In this document: positions 48,829 through 51,396 of the stretch, one piece after another
Position numbering within the stretch: the first letter of the stretch is position 1
Layout: every line of letters begins with the position of its first letter
Translations under genes and position numbers: made by a program
Notes under the pieces: generated by a model
The model's input: the letters and a program-made list of their open reading frames with translations, nothing else
Told to the model about the DNA's origin: nothing
Databases searched by the model: none
Assembly: GCA_025061735.1 (NCBI GenBank)
Contig: JANXAU010000031.1
Coordinates: 1 to 51,396 of the forward strand
DNA from: Candidatus Bipolaricaulota bacterium
GTDB taxonomy: Bacteria > Bipolaricaulota > Bipolaricaulia > RBG-16-55-9 > DRXL01
Length of the DNA stretch: 51,396 bases
Direction: 5' to 3'

Positions 48829-49944
48829 GTGAGCGAGATTGTTCTATATCCCTCAAACTGGCTGTACAACGCAGGCGTGATTGGATTCCTTTATTCCTTA
48901 GAATTGGTTGAGAACAAGAGCTCCAAAATATACCTTTCTAACGAAGGTGTGTCAAGAATACCTTGTGATCTATTTATGGATCTAAATTGTGACTACAGAT
49001 ACTTTAGTCCTAATAAGATCGCATCAATCGTCGGTAATAACGTTTTATACAAAAACTTTCTGCAACCTAATCAGAAGGAGTTATTTAAATCCTTTGTGAG
49101 GTCGCTAAATCTTGTAACTTCAAGAAAAATTTGCAATTTATGCGGCAGTGGCAAATGGTTACCAGAAGACAAAATCGCCGACCTTAATCAACAAGATCCA
49201 GCTAGGAGAAACGACACTAAGTTTCTTTATCGAATCGAGAACTTTTCCATGATCCACAATTCGTTTTTAGGACCGTCGCTCAATGAGTTTACCAATGCAT
49301 TTTGGGGATTAAAGCAAAGTGCAACAGTCTGCCATCTCTGCTCTTTCTTGATAATCCATCACCATCTGGCTTTGACTTCTCTGTCCGATGACTCTGAAAT
49401 CTTTATTAACGCTCCGTCCTTCAAGGTGATGTGGTATCTGAACAAGTTCGCTCGTGAAGTCTTTGGCACATTCTCATCGGCAGAGGCGCGAACCAAGAGG
49501 GAGATCCTAGCGATGTCTGTGATCGAATATGCCACGAAGATCCAGACAACACTTGGTGTCTGGACAGGGATGAATATCGAGATCGTCAGCCGGCGTAGAA
49601 GTGAGATCGAATTCTTTAGCTTGCCCTATGAGGTCATTCAGCTTCTCGCAGATCGAAGAATCGCTTCGCTCCTCAGCCAGATCGGAGAGTTTGCTGTCTT
49701 GAACTTGGTTCTTGCTCAAGATTTTTCTCGCCTGATGGAGTTGGGTTATCGCCTCTTGCGCATTGGACTGAAGCCCTATGGAGAGCGGGGAGATTCCGAA
49801 AATAGATTCGTGAACGACATCTTAAAGCTGGACAAAAATCGCCGAGATCCTCAGCAAGCGGCGGAGCAGATTTTCCAACTCTGCGCTCTCATTGAAGAGA
49901 AGCGTAAAAGGAGGTATACATATGAGCACGCCAGTTTCATCTAA
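48829..49944 (+). CDS. Type I Cas8-like large subunit (Cst1-like, CXXC...CXXC)
   Basis: CNLCGSGKW...CHLCSF zinc-finger pair; N-terminal LYPSNWLYNAGVIGFLYSLE; position between cas6 and cas7. Confidence 0.8.
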   Translation: MSEIVLYPSNWLYNAGVIGFLYSLELVENKSSKIYLSNEGVSRIPCDLFMDLNCDYRYFSPNKIASIVGNNVLYKNFLQPNQKELFKSFVRSLNLVTSRKICNLCGSGKWLPEDKIADLNQQDPARRNDTKFLYRIENFSMIHNSFLGPSLNEFTNAFWGLKQSATVCHLCSFLIIHHHLALTSLSDDSEIFINAPSFKVMWYLNKFAREVFGTFSSAEARTKREILAMSVIEYATKIQTTLGVWTGMNIEIVSRRRSEIEFFSLPYEVIQLLADRRIASLLSQIGEFAVLNLVLAQDFSRLMELGYRLLRIGLKPYGERGDSENRFVNDILKLDKNRRDPQQAAEQIFQLCALIEEKRKRRYTYEHASFI

Positions 49945-50434
49945 AATAAGCCTGGAAGAAAAGCTCAATCAGCTTGAGGAGCAATTGAAAAATGGTGATC
50001 CTGATTTCGAACAATTTCGCCAGGCTCACCAAGAGCTGAAAGGATTGGGTCGCAGACTTCAGGAACTTCTCCAGTGGGCTACGGAACAGCATCGAGATGA
50101 CAAGAAGTTTGAGAGCCTATATCGTCAAGTGGCTGGCTGGAACGCTTCGACACTTATGGAGAGTTTGAAGAGGACGGGGTTTGCTCTTAAGCAGGATAGC
50201 GACCTTAAAGATGCTTTTGATCGTCAGGGGTATCGGATATTGGAACTGGTGCGGGCGGGAAAACGAGATGAAGCTTTTCATGCTATCTTACGCATCTTCG
50301 TCTCGGCCAAGAAAGAATTTCCGGCTCATCTCGTGGAAGCCTTTAAGCCGATCTACTCTGATGAACTCTTCAAGGTCTTTCTGTTTTCGTTCCTGAGCGG
50401 CATCCTAGGACAAGAGCGGGAGACAGAGCAATAA
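49922..50434 (+). CDS. Putative separate small subunit (Cas11-like) or detached Cas8 C-terminal region
   Basis: 171 aa, mostly helical appearance; SD GGAGG upstream of ATG 49922; overlaps the cas8 3' end by 23 nt and precedes cas7. Confidence 0.55.
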   Translation: MSTPVSSKISLEEKLNQLEEQLKNGDPDFEQFRQAHQELKGLGRRLQELLQWATEQHRDDKKFESLYRQVAGWNASTLMESLKRTGFALKQDSDLKDAFDRQGYRILELVRAGKRDEAFHAILRIFVSAKKEFPAHLVEAFKPIYSDELFKVFLFSFLSGILGQERETEQ

Positions 50435-50481
50435 CCAAGGAGGTCAGCATGATTGCTCAACAAATCAATAAGGAGGTAGCT

Positions 50482-51396
50482 ATGAGCAACATCAAGAACG
50501 TCACTGTCACCATCATCTTTGATGGTGCGGCGCTCAATCGTGATGAGAAGATCGGAGGTAACATTCTTTCGATCAAGAAGCTCAACATCAACGGTGAGGT
50601 GCGATCGTTCATCGGCAAACCGGCCATACGACACTACTTATACCAAACCCTTTACAGACAAGATCCACATACATGGAGCCCCGCACCTGTAGCCGAACGA
50701 GGGTCTGGAGATAGAAAAACGCTACAATTTGATCTTACTCGGGCAGATATCATCACTTGTCCAGAGCTAGATGTGTTTGGGTACATGTTTACGATTGAAG
50801 GTGAAAGATCGCTCACCCGCAAAGCCCCGTTGGGGATCACCAAGGCAATTTCCTTGTATTCTTATGAAGCCGATCTTGCCTTTTATGCAAACCATGACCT
50901 TGTCACGCGCAGAAGGAAGGAGGGATACATTGAGATTATGCCTGGTTTATACAACAAAGAAGAACACACTTCATTTTACAAACTAAGTTTCACTTTAGAC
51001 ACGTTCATTATCGGGCAAGATACATGGGTCATTGAACAAGAGCCCTCAATCGAAGAGGGCAGATTAAGTATTCAGATTTCAGATAGTGATAAAAAGTTGC
51101 TGGACGGAAGCCAAAATAATGGAACCGCCTGGAAGCTCCCGGATGGAGCTGGAACATTAAAGTGGGGGAAGATAAACGCTGAAAAATTTTTTCTCACCTT
51201 TACGGTTTCTGAGGATAAGAGGAAGGAAAGAATAAAAACCCTTCTTGAGGCCATCAAGAATGGCCTTTATGCCCAATCCAGCGGCGAGGCCAACACGATT
51301 GTTCCCCTCTTCTTGATCGCTGGAGCAGTGAAGGTGCCGTCTCCCGTGTTTCATTCTTACATAGACGTGAAAAAGGAAGATGGGCAATGGCAAGTC
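50482..51396 (+). CDS. cas7: Cas7 (Cst2/DevR-like) backbone subunit, partial (runs off window)
   Basis: Open frame to the window end (absent from ORF track for lack of a stop): NVTVTIIFDGAALNRDEKIGGNILSIKKLNINGEVRSFIGKPAIRHYL...RKAPLGITKAISLYSYEADLAFYANHDLVTRR; SD AAGGAGG. Confidence 0.85.
   Translation, partial: MSNIKNVTVTIIFDGAALNRDEKIGGNILSIKKLNINGEVRSFIGKPAIRHYLYQTLYRQDPHTWSPAPVAERGSGDRKTLQFDLTRADIITCPELDVFGYMFTIEGERSLTRKAPLGITKAISLYSYEADLAFYANHDLVTRRRKEGYIEIMPGLYNKEEHTSFYKLSFTLDTFIIGQDTWVIEQEPSIEEGRLSIQISDSDKKLLDGSQNNGTAWKLPDGAGTLKWGKINAEKFFLTFTVSEDKRKERIKTLLEAIKNGLYAQSSGEANTIVPLFLIAGAVKVPSPVFHSYIDVKKEDGQWQV

Noticed and set aside
49892-49921. Upstream extension MKRSVKGGIH of the Cas11-like ORF
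   Set aside because: The strong Shine-Dalgarno (GGAGG) sits directly before the internal ATG at 49922, so the shorter start is preferred.

Overview
Bacterial chromosomal window; the lineage is not determinable with certainty, but it looks like a deep-branching, possibly thermophilic phylum. It opens with the 5' ~2.1 kb of a 23S rRNA gene (minus strand). That gene has its own consensus promoter and no upstream 16S, with rsfS/LCP genes next to it. Next come a prkA-yeaH-spoVR-apbE operon, an ffh-rpsP-khpA-trmD-rplS-lepB block, and TPR and M20 peptidase genes. The most unusual locus is a nine-gene minus-strand operon (24360->16677) driven by a perfect TTGACA-N17-TATAAT promoter. It encodes Rieske, cytochrome b6-type, RnfC, D, G, E and A, a chimeric NqrF/RnfB-like protein, and a [2Fe-2S]-ferredoxin fused to a cytochrome b subunit IV-like domain. 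This looks like a combined bc-Rnf respiratory complex. The rest holds a rib operon, a proteasomal ATPase (ARC/Mpa-like), cspA, thrC, proC, rpiB-glyA-rho-M23-murA-hflX, holB, a solitary fused DNA methylase/putative nuclease, a wecA-like gene, trxA, a 34-repeat CRISPR array and the start of a type I (I-B/Cst-like) cas operon with two tandem different Cas6 genes and a separate putative small subunit. Other patterns: six transcription-unit starts have a -10 box only 7-9 nt from the start codon (predicted leaderless mRNAs), all four convergent gene pairs overlap at their 3' ends, and a 14-codon uORF is coupled to rho. All calls come from reading the sequence and ORF track by eye; no searches were run.
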